The notes under the pieces are model-generated. The model was not told where the DNA came from and did not search any database. It was given only the letters and a program-made list of their open reading frames with translations. This document shows positions 11,653 through 21,533 of a stretch of 64,000 bases of DNA, one piece after another (position 1 is the stretch's first letter; each line of letters starts with the position of its first letter). The DNA comes from Rhizoclosmatium globosum (lineage: Eukaryota; Chytridiomycota; Chytridiomycetes; Chytridiales; Chytriomycetaceae): contig MCGO01000128.1 in assembly GCA_002104985.1 (NCBI GenBank), forward strand, positions 1 through 64,000, given 5' to 3'. The position numbers and the translations under genes were made by a program.

Positions 11653-11933
11653 TAATCATGCTCGCTATATTCGGTGAACGCGATGCACAACTGGTTCTCG
11701 GACAGTGTTACGAAACAGGAGACGGCGTTTGTAAAGACTTGGATAACGCTGTGAAGTGGTACCAAGCGTCTGCAGAGAGTGGAAACTCTGAAGCGCAATT
11801 TCGGTTGGGGTTGTGTTATGAGGAAGGACGCGGGGTGCAACAGAACAAAGGAAGAGCTTCTCACTTGTTCGAACAAGCAGTTGATGGAGGATATGTTCAG
11901 GCTGAGGTTTATTTGTGCCAGCACGAACCTTAA
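11653..11933 (+). pseudogene. Stranded last-exon piece with Sel1 repeats
   Basis: This is the former 3' end of the kinase gene starting at 8201, now cut off by two inserted elements. It encodes IIMLAIFGERDAQLVLGQ, two Sel1 repeats (GDGVCKDLDNAVKWYQASAE and GRGVQQNK...) and the conserved C-terminus QHEP, matching the end of the intact kinase at 8055. It has no start of its own that would make sense. The reading frame is still clean, so the insertions are probably recent. Confidence 0.75.
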
Positions 11934-12000
11934 TCAGGGAAATATATTTAGGTCACGGTGGAAGCAGTATCAGTATGGTTTGAGACGTAGCGAAATCAAT

Positions 12001-12226
12001 ATTCATATTTCACATCATAGCTCTTTTGTTTGATATCGTATTGAAAAGAAAGCCTTTGTCGACTAAACCAGAATCAAGCAAATACACGTTAGCTGTTCAG
12101 AAAACCTTTTTCAAATATAGTACATTAGTCACGATCGTCTTTGACGTGTGTGGTGTTCTTCTCAACAACTTGACGAACATCTTTGACTTGAGTGTTCCCT
12201 TTTAACGGGAGTTCACACCTTTCTTT
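12001..12226. repeat. Dispersed repeat R1, copy 1
   Basis: About 225 bp here match 16526-16772 at roughly 80% by eye, in the same orientation, from atatttcacatcat.agctcttttgtttg through gggagttcacacctt. On the minus strand the second copy keeps an open stretch reading RCELPSKGITQVKDV, while this copy is interrupted. It therefore looks like a decayed coding exon duplicated with its surroundings. The rest of 11934-12561 holds no gene I can support. Confidence 0.65.
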
Positions 12227-12561
12227 CAGAGATGAAGGGGTATCGTCGTTTGCAGAAAGATAGGCAGAAGGTGCCTGCGTTGTTCATCGTGGAAGTTGTG
12301 TGACCTTGTGCATGCAAGCACAAGGAACAAAAGGGAAAGGAGGAAAAGAAGAGTGAAATCCGGGGGAAAATCAATCTACATTGTTTCATCTTTTCTACAA
12401 CGAAATTGTCAGTTGATTATCCCGAGAATAGACCCCGACCATTTGAAATGTGTGAGTCACACCCCACAACAAGTTTTTCTTCGGCATCAAAGATTGTCAA
12501 TTTATTTGTCCCGAGATGATCCCACGCAGAAAAAAAAATCAAAAAAAAAAACGTACAGAAC

Positions 12562-14776
12562 ATGAGAGTGATCGCAAGTGTGCTGATACTCGCGGTCTCA
12601 ACTACAGCGGCGCTCCAATGGATTCAATTACCAGGAGTGACATTCTCGGCTGGCCACATGGCCTTCGTAACAGGCGTTGATTCCCCAGATGCATGTAAAA
12701 ATAAGATTGAACAAGGACTATATCCAGGCTAGGCTGGTTTTGTTTATGCGTCTTCAGCCGGAAGCTGTTGGATCCAAAATAGTCTTGACTCACCCGTCAT
12801 CGAAAGCTCGTGGACGCTATACGTACCCTCAAATGTCAACAGCTATTTCAATGGAATATACAAAACTTCTTTAACCATAATGTCAGTCGTTTTAAATGAT
12901 CAAGTTGCTTGTGCGAATGCTTGCTCTCAAAATTCTGATTGTGCGTTTGCGATGTATAACGCAGGAATGAAAACTTGCGAGCTGCATGAAAGTTCATCAC
13001 TATCTCCTTCGAGTCTTAGTGGTTGGGGTAAGTTTGTGTTCATTGTGATTCTGAACTATTCTGAACTAACCCACATTTTCTACAGTTTTAATTATTCCGA
13101 TGATCCCAGTAACAACGACGACTTCTACAACCACTTTCACAACAACAACTGCAACTTCCACAACTTCAAGCACATCCAGCACCACAACAAGTTCAACGTC
13201 TTTGACCACAAGTACAACAACAAGTTCTACGTCTTTGACCACAACCACAACAAGTACTACATCTTTGACCACAACCACAACATCAACTACCTCACTGACT
13301 TCCACAACTTCAACTACATCAGTAACTTCAACGACTTCGACAACGCCTACCACATCTACAAGTTCTACATGCACTACAAGCTCCACAAGTTCTACATCCA
13401 CAACATTCACAACTTCAACGGCTACAACACCAACAACGTCCACAACATCTACAACACCTACAACGTATACAACATCCACAACATTGACAACGTCTACAAC
13501 AACGTCAACTACTCTTACAGTTTCGACCACGTCAACAACATCCACCACAACCACAAAACCTACATCAACTACCACATCAACGTCCAGCGCTTCAGCGTCA
13601 CCAAAGCCAACAGAATGCGTCGACCTGAAAGCAGCCTTTCCTTCCGTCGACTATCAATTCGACTGTTCGAGCATAACCCCCAACGGAAAATACACTATAC
13701 TCAATCTGAAGACAACTTTGAATCGGCGTCAAAGACGCGCAAATGAGTAAGTAACTTTTGTTTGTGGACTATCAATGTGAGTATTAAACGATTCGAATGC
13801 GTGCTTGCATCGCAGTGGGAAATATGTCTTGTTTGCGGGGTATCGCGTTGTGGAAGTTGTTTTACCGCGGCTGGGGTTGACTCAGGAGGTCCCAACAAGT
13901 ATTGGGCAGTTCGCTGCGTTGCAAGTCATGTAATTAGGAATCCTGATTGTTTATCACTGATATTTTAACTATGCGTTTTGAATTTTCAAGTGACCTGTCT
14001 GGGAATAACTTGGCTGGATCTATTCCGACGCAGATTGGATCTTTGTTGAGTCTGACGACGATGTTAGTCCGGTTATTTTGGTTATATTTTGTTTGACATG
14101 GGTGTAGAAATTTGTCTGGGAATCAGATATCTGGAAGTATTCCATCTCAAATTGGACAACTGAAAGGGCTGCAACAGATGTTTGTACTTTATCATGCTAA
14201 TTAATAGCTCTAATCTGTCTGCTTTTCGTACTTACTAGTGAGCTCTCTCAAAATCAACTGGTTGGAGGAATCCCAACCCAACTGGCCCAGCTGCCCAACA
14301 TCCAATCTTTGTAAATACATAAACATCTCTCTCTGGTTCAACTAACAAGATCTGAAATTAACGACAACAGGTCATTAGCAGGAAACGAACTCACAGGAAA
14401 CATACCTCCCCAACTGATCCAAACCCTTTCCAAAAAGGGAGCCACCGTCAACTTTGGAACAAACTGCTTGGTTGGACAATCGAATCAACGCTCCAACTGT
14501 CGATCCAAGACTCCCGATTGCAGGGCCATTTCGTTGGATTCTGGATACTTGGATGCAAAATGGAATCCTTTGTGGGATGCACTCAAGAACGTGAATGAGG
14601 ATATGAATGCATTTGATAAAGCTGTGAACGACATGGAGTATTCATACTTTGGAGTGCCCGAGTATCAGTTCCAAGCGTTCCGTAATTATGCAGCCAGACG
14701 TAAATGGTGTAGGCTGTGTCTGCCACGCTTTACTAGTAGATTGAACCATATTCGCATACATGTTTCGGTAAAGTGA
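12562..14776 (+). CDS. Secreted PAN-like / Thr-rich / leucine-rich-repeat protein
   Basis: Seven exons (12562-13027, 13086-13746, 13816-13929, 13991-14062, 14108-14179, 14239-14310, 14371-14776) encode about 620 residues. Layout: signal peptide (MRVIASVLILAVSTTAA), two Cys-containing PAN/apple-like segments, a ~170-residue Thr/Ser mucin-like stalk (13100-13600), an LRR N-cap (CVDLKAAFP) and plant-type LRRs (DLSGNNLAGSIP, NLSGNQISGSIP and others). Each central LRR sits on its own exon, three of them exactly 72 nt with phase-2 boundaries. A Cys-containing tail follows. No transmembrane helix or kinase is present, so a cell-wall or extracellular recognition/adhesion role is inferred. An in-frame TAG near 12730 interrupts the first PAN segment (PG*AGFVYASS). 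It may be a nonsense mutation, or be removed by a poor-donor 72-nt intron. Confidence 0.7.
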
Positions 14777-14837
14777 TAAGAGGAAACGGGTGGTGGACAG
14801 CTAAAAGTAGAAAAAATAAGGAATTTTTGCAGAACGT

Positions 14838-14910
14838 GCTCTTGACCAGAGTCGAACTGGTGACCTTCGGATTATGAGACCGACGCTTTAACCAACTAAG
14901 CCACAAGAGC
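14838..14910 (-). tRNA. tRNA-Met (CAT), elongator
   Basis: The minus strand folds as a 73-nt cloverleaf: acceptor GCTCTTG/CAAGAGC, D arm GCTTAGTTGGTTAAAGC, anticodon loop CTCATAA (anticodon CAT) and T arm with GTTCGAC. The anticodon arm has the same T-T pair seen in yeast elongator tRNA-Met. There is no intron and CCA is not encoded. Confidence 0.93.
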
Positions 14911-15012
14911 TGTTACTTTTTGAAAGGATAAGATGTATAAGAAGCGATTTCCGTATTAATCGCCACAACATCATTGGAGAACGAATTAAAAAGTCGCGTT
15001 CACTTTGGACGT

Positions 15013-16462
15013 ATGGAAGAAAGTAGTTCTGCACATCATATCGACGGTTGGAGGAAACGAAATTTGTCCCGCCTGATCAGAACTGTTCGCAAACCGTCAA
15101 AGATATCCCACATTTCTGTCAGAGTGGTATGACCTCAGGCGCTCCACAGTGCATTGAAGAGGAAGACTCACGAAACGAGGCTGTCAACATCAAATCAGAG
15201 GCAGAACTGGAATCATCGGACAACGAGTCGTGGTATGAGAAGGAAGATGCCAACACGTTCTTTGTAAAACAAGAAAACGATCATCCGACCCTGCGAGAAG
15301 AGGATATTGTAAGTTGAAGTTAGCTAGTCCAAGTCGGCAAGTCCGACTTTGAGCCAACTAAAATGCATCGCATCAGAATCAGAGTTCCTTCTCTCAGGCG
15401 ACCCACCAAAAGAAGAACAAGAACAAGACAGTCAAAGTGAAAGTGAAAGTGAAAGAAAGAAAGACAGAAAGTAACCTTTCATTCGTGTCCTCGTCCTTCT
15501 TAACCACGTTTGAGTCTGAGTCTGAATCTGAATCTGATTCTGAATCCGATGAACACGACCACGATCTCTTCACACCAACTTCATCATCAACTTCAAAGCG
15601 CCGCCGCCGCCATCGAACTATATCAAGTTCATGCACTGGCACTAAACCAAAGACAGTTCCAAAGACCAAACGCAAAAGAAGTCGATTGAATCCGTGGAAG
15701 CCATTTGAACTTGAATTGAATGTTGGCGAAAAGAGACCATCGCCACTTCGAATTGGAATTGGATTTGGATTTGGATTTGGATTTGGATTTGGTCCTTGTC
15801 GCTCTTTGGACTCAGTTGACTCTTTGGACTCGGTGGCTTCTTCCAACTCGGTGAACTCAGTCAACTCAGGGAACTCAGGGAACTCGTGGCCAAGGAAAAC
15901 AAGCCAAGTCAAGGCCGCGTGGACTCGGACGCGTCTCGTCGTTGCTCGGCCACTGAAGTCGCAGAATGATCCTCAACTTGAACGCGTGGATGCTTCTCTG
16001 ACTCAGTCTCAGTCTCACACTCAGACGAAGGAGACTCTCGGTGAGGTCCCTCGTGCCTTTCTAATATAATCTAACTCAAAACAAGTCGTCATCAAACGGA
16101 AGAATGAACAAAAAGTGGCTCTTGAAGTCGGCGAAACAGATCCTTTCAACGAATTGACTCAAGTCGGCCCCACTTATACCTGGAAAATATTAAAGCACCG
16201 CGATGCTCTGGAACGAGTCGTAGACTATGTATGTTCTCTGTGTAGACAGTGGGTCCATTAAAACAGAGCATAGGACCAAGTAGTTAAAGTGATTCAAGGA
16301 GAACTGGAAGTGCGATTTAGAAGGAACGCAAAGGGATACATGATTGCCGGAGAAGGAGACTGTGTGTTTCTTCCTGCACACGTACTCTACACACTCATCA
16401 ACGCCAGCTCACTTCCAACCGAGTTTGAGTATTTCAGCAGTGTCCGCACTACTTCCAATTAA
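15013..16462 (+). CDS. Low-complexity nuclear-type protein with C-terminal cupin domain
   Basis: Clear exons are (up to) 15308, 15377-16040, 16086-16228 and 16274-16462. The start is uncertain: ATG 15013 with an intron 15023-15139, or ATG 15129. The middle is highly biased: a Lys/Val run, Glu/Ser and Asp/Ser repeats (15515-15555), basic patches KRRRRHR and KRKRSR, a Gly-Phe repeat (15750-15795) and Ser/Asn runs. The C-terminal ~105 residues are a cupin fold: VVKVIQGELEV, IAGEGDCVFLPA and LYTLINAS, the strand-turn pattern also seen at the end of CENP-C. RKRSRLNPWKPFE only vaguely recalls the CENP-C motif. Role unknown; a chromatin protein or CENP-C-like paralogue is a guess. No metal-binding His set of enzymatic cupins is seen. 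Confidence 0.6.
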
Positions 16463-16525
16463 TGTATTATAATTTATCTCTTTTTAAATAAGAATTATAT
16501 TGCTTGAAACGTTGCAAAATCAATA

Positions 16526-16772
16526 GACATATTTCACATCATTCAGCTCTTTTGTTTGATATCGTATTAAGAAAGCGTTTGTGGTTTCAACCAGAATCAG
16601 GAAAAACACGTTAGCTGTTCAGAAAACATTTTCAAATACAGTACATTCTTCATTGAGTCACGATCGTCTTTGACGTACTCTTCTAGCGTAGTATTCTTCT
16701 CAATGGCAACAACTTGAAGAACATCTTTGACTTGAGTGATTCCTTTTGATGGGAGTTCACACCTTCCTTTCC
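16526..16772. repeat. Dispersed repeat R1, copy 2
   Basis: Second copy of the block at 12001-12226, about 4.5 kb away in the same orientation and directly behind the cupin gene. Its minus strand is open over about 55 codons (RCELPSKGITQVKDVLQVV, then EKNTTLEEYVKDDRD and a further stretch), suggesting it descends from coding DNA. I do not recognise the peptide. Confidence 0.6.
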
Positions 16773-16797
16773 AAGAAGATAAGCAGTAGGTGTGTGA

Positions 16798-17070
16798 GTG
16801 TCAGTTCTAAGCGTTTCGGGACTATGCTGCCACACGTAAATGGTGCATGGCAAAGTATCCAAGTTTCTTTAATGGCTTTAATGTTTAAGTCATAGAATAG
16901 AGTGTTGGTGTTGATATTTGTTAAGGATTCGTCTCCTCAAGGGACATAAGATTGTTGGAGACGGAGATAGCGTGGTTCTCCCTGTACACGTACTCTAGAT
17001 AATCATTTACGCCAGTTCACTCCCTACATTATTTGGGTATTTCAGCAGTCCGCTGCTCCCGTTTAGATCT
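16798..17070 (+). pseudogene. Degenerate fragments of the LRR-protein tail and the cupin end
   Basis: Positions 16798-16850 resemble the tail of the LRR gene (14664-14720; tcagttc.aagcgtt..g.gactatgc), and 16921-17060 resemble the last cupin exon (16318-16460; gtacacgtactct, cgccagttcact, gtatttcagcag). In-frame stops and indels interrupt both. With repeat R1 this indicates an ancient duplication of the whole LRR-cupin neighbourhood, now mostly deleted. Confidence 0.6.
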
Positions 17071-17098
17071 ATTTAATAGAACGAACAAAGAAAAAGCA

Positions 17099-18432
17099 AT
17101 GGCCAAGGGACGCTACCAACCACTCGCGGCGCCACCACCGGCCATCGACGCGGCCTCGTCGACGTACTCAACGATTACGTCATCAGCCACGACAACGAAC
17201 GGCGCACAGCCGCAGCCACCGACGCTGACTAATCCACCGCCGTCGTCTGTTGCGTCGCAGTTGCCGCGCCGAGTCGGTGGAAGTGGAAGTGGAAGTGGAA
17301 CCCGGAGACAGTCGCCCTTCTACTGTTCGTGCGCGCCGTTAGTGAGGGTGTTTCAACGCGTGTTTCCGGAGAGAGCAAAGGCGGTTGGGTACTCGTCAGG
17401 TGCTTTGGTGAGTTGTTTGTTTGAAGGATACCCTAGGTCACTCTACCCTACCATCCCCCGCATCTTCCCCTTTCTAATACCTTAAATTAACCTTTGCTCA
17501 GTTTACTATCGCTTGGTGGCTCTTTATCGACGGCCTCGTATACCACTCAACCCGTCAACTCCCTCCAGACACGCCTCCACTGCCTCCAGCACGCTTTGAA
17601 GACTGGCTCCCTGGAATTCTCTCAACCCTCTCACTTATTATCGTCAATTTGATTGATAAGGATTCGCTGAACGCTGATGACTTTTCGTATTCCGGGGGCA
17701 ATGTTGCTTGTAAAGCTCGCGCGTGTGCTTTTATTGGAATTACAATGGCTATGGGCGCTCTCGGGGGGTCTTTTGTAGGTGTTGTTTGAGTGTGAGCGTA
17801 ATAGAGAAAATTAGAGCTTGTTGGAAGGGTGGGTGAAGCCGAGCAAAGCAGCTTAAAAAGCGTGACCGCACCGAAAGACATTATTCAAATAATAGCGCGT
17901 AGACGAGTGGAGTTCGTCTTATTGGGAAAAGGAATATAGTTTGCAAAGTAGGATTAGGAAAGGAAGTGAGACTCGTTTTCTCCTCAAACACGTTACTTGC
18001 TTGTGTGAGCGTAGTTTACTCGAAGGAAATGCGATTTACACGAACAAACTGGTCGGAAAGGCAACCATGAGATACTGGAATAAGCCACACTTGGCGAGAT
18101 CTAGCAAAGTTCTCTGCACTAGATCTAGATAGAGCAGAGAGATTTGCGCATAGACTGTTGTGCATTCATTTTGTTCATTGATGCTGCCGGAATACTAACA
18201 TACGCACAGGCTATTCTCGCGATGAAATACTTGGTTCCTGGTCTATCAGGAGAAGACACATATTTTGGAGTTATGATAACTCTTCAGAATATTTTGATTT
18301 TCGCAGGGTAAGTTTTATCTGCTACTGCATAGCATCGATTAAAACTGCTGTAATAATAGCTCCATGACGCTGTGGTTTGGTAGAAACGGGGGAAATGACG
18401 ACGGTTATGGAGCAGATTCGTATGGATTTTGA
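17099..18432 (+). CDS. Vps68/TMEM50 (UPF0220) family membrane protein
   Basis: Exons 17099-17407, 17502-17774, 18210-18307 and 18360-18432 give 250 residues. The N-terminal ~95 residues are Ala/Pro/Ser/Thr-rich with a Gly-Ser repeat and are longer than usual for the family. The rest matches Vps68/TMEM50: AWWLFIDGLVYHS, a loop then WLPGILSTLSLIIVNLIDK, DDFSYSGG, ARACAFIGITMAMGALGGSF and MKYLVPG, with four predicted membrane spans. Family members sit in endosomal/ER membranes. Vps68 works with Vps55 in late-endosome-to-vacuole sorting in yeast. The third intron (435 nt) is several times longer than others in the window. Alternative: TMEM50-like sterol-homeostasis role as in animals. Confidence 0.85.
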
Positions 18433-19110
18433 AGGACTTGGGTACTGCTCTATTGTTTGTGTGAGTTTCAGTCTTGCCTCGTATGTGAAATAAAATGGAT
18501 TGATTCCAAGAACTATGGTAATCTACCTTTTTATCATTAATGTTTTACGCAACTGGAAGGATTCTGATGAAAGACTCAAAGGGATGGTTTAGTGGTGCGT
18601 TCGTATGGACAGAAAGCTTCGATGTTAAAGCAAACAAGCATTACAACGAAAAGCCGACCCAATATTTCCTGCAATGTTTCACGACAATTGTGTTTTCTAC
18701 ATTTATAACACCAACAAAACCAGTTAGGGACTGTAACCTCAGTTATAATCCCGAGGTTGGGATGAATGTTCGCTCGGTTTTGTATTTTGGGGGATTGGTT
18801 CATGTCTGGGTTCATGTTGGTGGCTGGATCGTAAAGCAGCGAAAAGGTTAGGGTTCAAAATTCAAAATTCAATATTCAATATTCAAAAACCAAGACAAAC
18901 ATCCTTGCTGTTGTTGATGGCCTGAAATAGACACAGATGCAATCAAAAGAGTGCCTTTTGTTGATACGTCCTTCCAATTCATTGCCCCGGTGTACAATTT
19001 TTTCGCTCTTTGCTTTAATGAAGTCAATGGGTTTTTCGTGAAAGGAGCTTCATTTCTTTTATAAATAGAATAAATAAGGAGAATTGTAGAGAAATGATTC
19101 CCAGTGAGAT
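18433..19110. other. Intergenic, no supported gene
   Basis: This 678-nt stretch lies between the Vps68/TMEM50 stop and a minus-strand ORF. A 103-codon ORF at 18540-18851 has no recognisable motif, no credible splicing partner and ordinary non-coding composition. A short caaaattcaatattcaa tandem run occurs near 18857-18885. Confidence 0.4.
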
Positions 19111-19548
19111 TTAAGCCCTTTCATACTGCAAACCGGGAGGATGTCTAATCAATTCATCTTCGTCACGAATAATATGAGTAATTTGAATAAAGTAAGAACC
19201 CCAATTATTGATTTGGTCAAGTTTTGCTAACAGCGATTGGACGTTGAAGTCATTTGGTGCTCGCCACATTTCGTAATAGCCCTGTGAAACGTGGTTCATT
19301 ACTTCTCGACGCCGGGAAAGGGTCCAAGGAACAGGGTTTTGGTGTTCGTCTTCGTCCATCGGAGGTTGAAACTGCCGTTGACGTCTTGGATCATAACAAC
19401 CATATTCAATCATATGAGAATTTATAGCTCTGCCCAGTGCTGAACGGATTTTAGCATCTTTGGTTCCGCCAACCACCAATCGCAAATCCATGTGAATGTA
19501 CGATGGTTCATCATACAAGTTGAGTTCTCCGAGGTCAAGGTTAGCCAT
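19111..19548 (-). CDS. Hypothetical protein, 145 aa
   Basis: An uninterrupted minus-strand frame from an ATG at 19548 encodes 145 residues with a balanced, soluble-protein composition, charged (pI near neutral) and rich in Asp/Arg/Gln. Examples of its sequence are HMDLRLVVGGTKDAKIRSAL and NHVSQGYYEMWRAPNDF. I do not recognise it. A second minus-strand ORF just upstream (19705-19899, MQARRARGMRSYAAVQQ...) could be a 5' exon, because it ends in a good donor (aaaaag|gtacta), but the frames do not join cleanly at any nearby acceptor. No signal peptide or membrane span is evident. It may be a fast-evolving or lineage-specific gene. Confidence 0.4.
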   Translation of the reverse strand: MANLDLGELNLYDEPSYIHMDLRLVVGGTKDAKIRSALGRAINSHMIEYGCYDPRRQRQFQPPMDEDEHQNPVPWTLSRRREVMNHVSQGYYEMWRAPNDFNVQSLLAKLDQINNWGSYFIQITHIIRDEDELIRHPPGLQYERA

Positions 19549-20027
19549 CAGGGTAAAGGTTGTTCAGAAGTGCAACTTCTACAAGAGTTTTTGTAGCGAA
19601 TTAGAAATGCGCGGAGTTACAAAACTAAATACGTGCAGGACAGGTTTTAGATGTTTTTTCAAAGATACTTGTCAATCTGCCCCAGTTTCAAAATCCACCC
19701 ACACCTAGAGGATAATCCCAAAATTTAGTACCTTTTTAACGGTTAAGTCTCGGAGAATCCTAGGCCCCCAACCCACTTGGTCTGTCATAAACAAAGTCGA
19801 GACCGTCGTGAATAGGTCCCCTTCGTGCAAATCCCCCCAGTTTGATACTTGTTGGACAGCTGCATATGATCTCATCCCTCGCGCACGCCGTGCCTGCATA
19901 TTAAATCAAAGAAGTTAGAAACAGCTATCCTAGTAATATATAAGTTAAAAGAGTACAATTAAAAGCGTCGAAGTATTTTGGCGTGAATAGCGCCAATTAA
20001 AATTACAACACCAACTTTGATCGACAG

Positions 20028-20099
20028 GGACTGATAGCTCAGTGGTAGAGCGTAGGACTGCAAATCCCGAGGTCGCGGGATCAACCCCCGCTCGGTCCT
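20028..20099 (+). tRNA. tRNA-Cys (GCA)
   Basis: The 72-nt cloverleaf has acceptor GGACTGA/TCGGTCC, D arm AGCTCAGTGGTAGAGC, anticodon loop CTGCAAA (anticodon GCA) and discriminator T as in other tRNA-Cys. There is no intron. The T loop reads GATCAAC. An identical or near-identical gene lies on the minus strand at 28875-28946. Confidence 0.93.
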
Positions 20100-20430
20100 A
20101 GTTTTGTGGAGTTGTAAACACGGCAAGGGGCACATGAGGTTCATGACGTTGAGAACAGTGTCCACCTTGCGAATGAGGATTATCAGGATAAATTACACCT
20201 CCTGTCTTTTACTATGGACTAATAGAAGATATATGCACATTTCTTAACCTTATTGGCCATGGATGAGACTCACGAGCGTTATCTTATTGTCAGCAGCAAA
20301 CTATATCCAGACCATACATTGTCATTGTAAATGTTTGAATAATTATCTACATGTAGAATAATTCTATTATGTTTAATTGAGATTTCCATTTGACAATTTA
20401 GTTGATTCTCCAAGGTAGAATACTTGACAG
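20100..20430. other. Intergenic, probable promoter of the next gene
   Basis: AT-rich 331 nt between tRNA-Cys and the start of the secreted HExxE protein. I see no gene or distinctive motif. Confidence 0.4.
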
Positions 20431-21533
20431 ATGAAGAACGCCACATTACTCTCGATGCCTCTATTCCTTGCGATTCTACAGTCGCAATTAATAATGGCCT
20501 TGAATATGTCGTATCACGGTGGCCCAGTTATCCACCAAGTGGAAGTGTGAGTAATACTGTTTCTATGCCTCGCTGTAATTCAAACGCAGACAGCCGATAT
20601 ACTACGGGTTCGTTACAAACCAAGAGAACTTGACTCGATTCTATTCATATATTGTTCAATCAAGTGTTATGGATGTCATAGGTGACTTGATCGCCCTGAA
20701 AAAGCCCTCCCAACCAAAAATTCTTCCCTGTCAGCCCAGGAATACAAACCCCCTAACTCAGCAGCTTTCAAAAACGGAACAATGATGCAGCCAATACAAG
20801 CAATGGAATATGGAAAAACAATCATGGATGACATTAAAGATATACGACCGTTTCTAAGGTTTAATTCCATCCATCTAAACCCATCTTCCAAATATTCATA
20901 ACTAATAACGTTATTTGCCATGATCCATAGGACTCTTATTCGGGAAAACAGAATCACTCCAACAATTAACACATACTTCCCCATTCATTTCCAAAAAGAT
21001 ATTGATGTAACAAGAAATGGTGACAAAAGCTGTCGCGACTTCTGCAGCTATCACGTAAGTTCTTTCCAACATATTCTTAGCATAAACATACTATTCCAGA
21101 GCACAATGGACATACGAAACCTAAATATTTCAGACGTGCCGTACCTCTTTTATGGTGTGATTCCTGACATAACATCCGCCCTTTGTTTCAACGGTAATGA
21201 CAATCATTTGCATGAAAGAAGAATTGAACCATTTTTGAAACAAAAGGGAAAACTTGTGGCCCGTACAATGCCTTCCAAAACACATGCCTTATCGCATCAC
21301 ACGAACTCTTTGAGGCCATCACAAACCCAATGGTTGGCGTCGCTCATAACGGCGCACGATATCCTGTCGCATGGTATTCCGCAGATAAAGAAGATAAAAA
21401 CACGTCAGGCGAGGTTGCAGACATGTGTAAAGATATAGGTTTTGAAGTTGGAAGTGATGAAGATGGAAGTAAATGGGTTATTCAGACTGTCTGGTCGAAT
21501 AAAGCGCAGAGGTGTGTAGCGACACCAGTTTAG
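20431..21533 (+). CDS. Secreted HExxE-motif protein (EXORDIUM-like/putative zincin), copy 1
   Basis: Six exons (20431-20546, 20590-20681, 20735-20858, 20931-21054, 21100-21193, 21247-21533) encode 278 residues. A signal peptide is followed by SYHGGPVIHQVEV, PIYYGFVTNQENLTRFYSY, SSVMDVI, INTYFPIHF and CRDFCSYH. It then has YGVIPD, a Cys-rich loop, SHELFEAITNP (HExxE), PVAWYSA, GEVADMC and QTVWSN. The order YYG / SSVMD / PIHF / CxYH / GVIPD / HExxE / WY / GE..D.C matches a secreted fungal/bacterial family related to plant EXORDIUM/phosphate-induced proteins, in which HExxE resembles a zinc site. A paralogue with the same intron positions is at 57372-58475. An extracellular or cell-wall role is inferred; catalytic activity is unproven. 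Confidence 0.75.

Noticed and set aside
13066..13575. 169-codon antisense ORF (Val/Asp-rich)
   Set aside because: It is the shadow of the Thr/Ser-rich stalk codons (ACN/TCN) of the plus-strand LRR gene.
15394..15912. 172-codon antisense ORF with NPNPNP and ESKEST runs
   Set aside because: It arises from reading the low-complexity plus-strand exon of the cupin gene backwards; the plus-strand frame has matching splice sites.
18540..18851. 103-codon plus-strand ORF as a gene
   Set aside because: No recognisable motif, signal or splice partner; composition looks non-coding.
19959..20165. ORF sharing PRPRDLQSYALPLSYQS with one at 28757-28990
   Set aside because: The shared peptide is simply a translated tRNA-Cys gene, present at both places.
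20676..20984. 102-codon antisense ORF
   Set aside because: It overlaps well-supported exons of the secreted HExxE gene.
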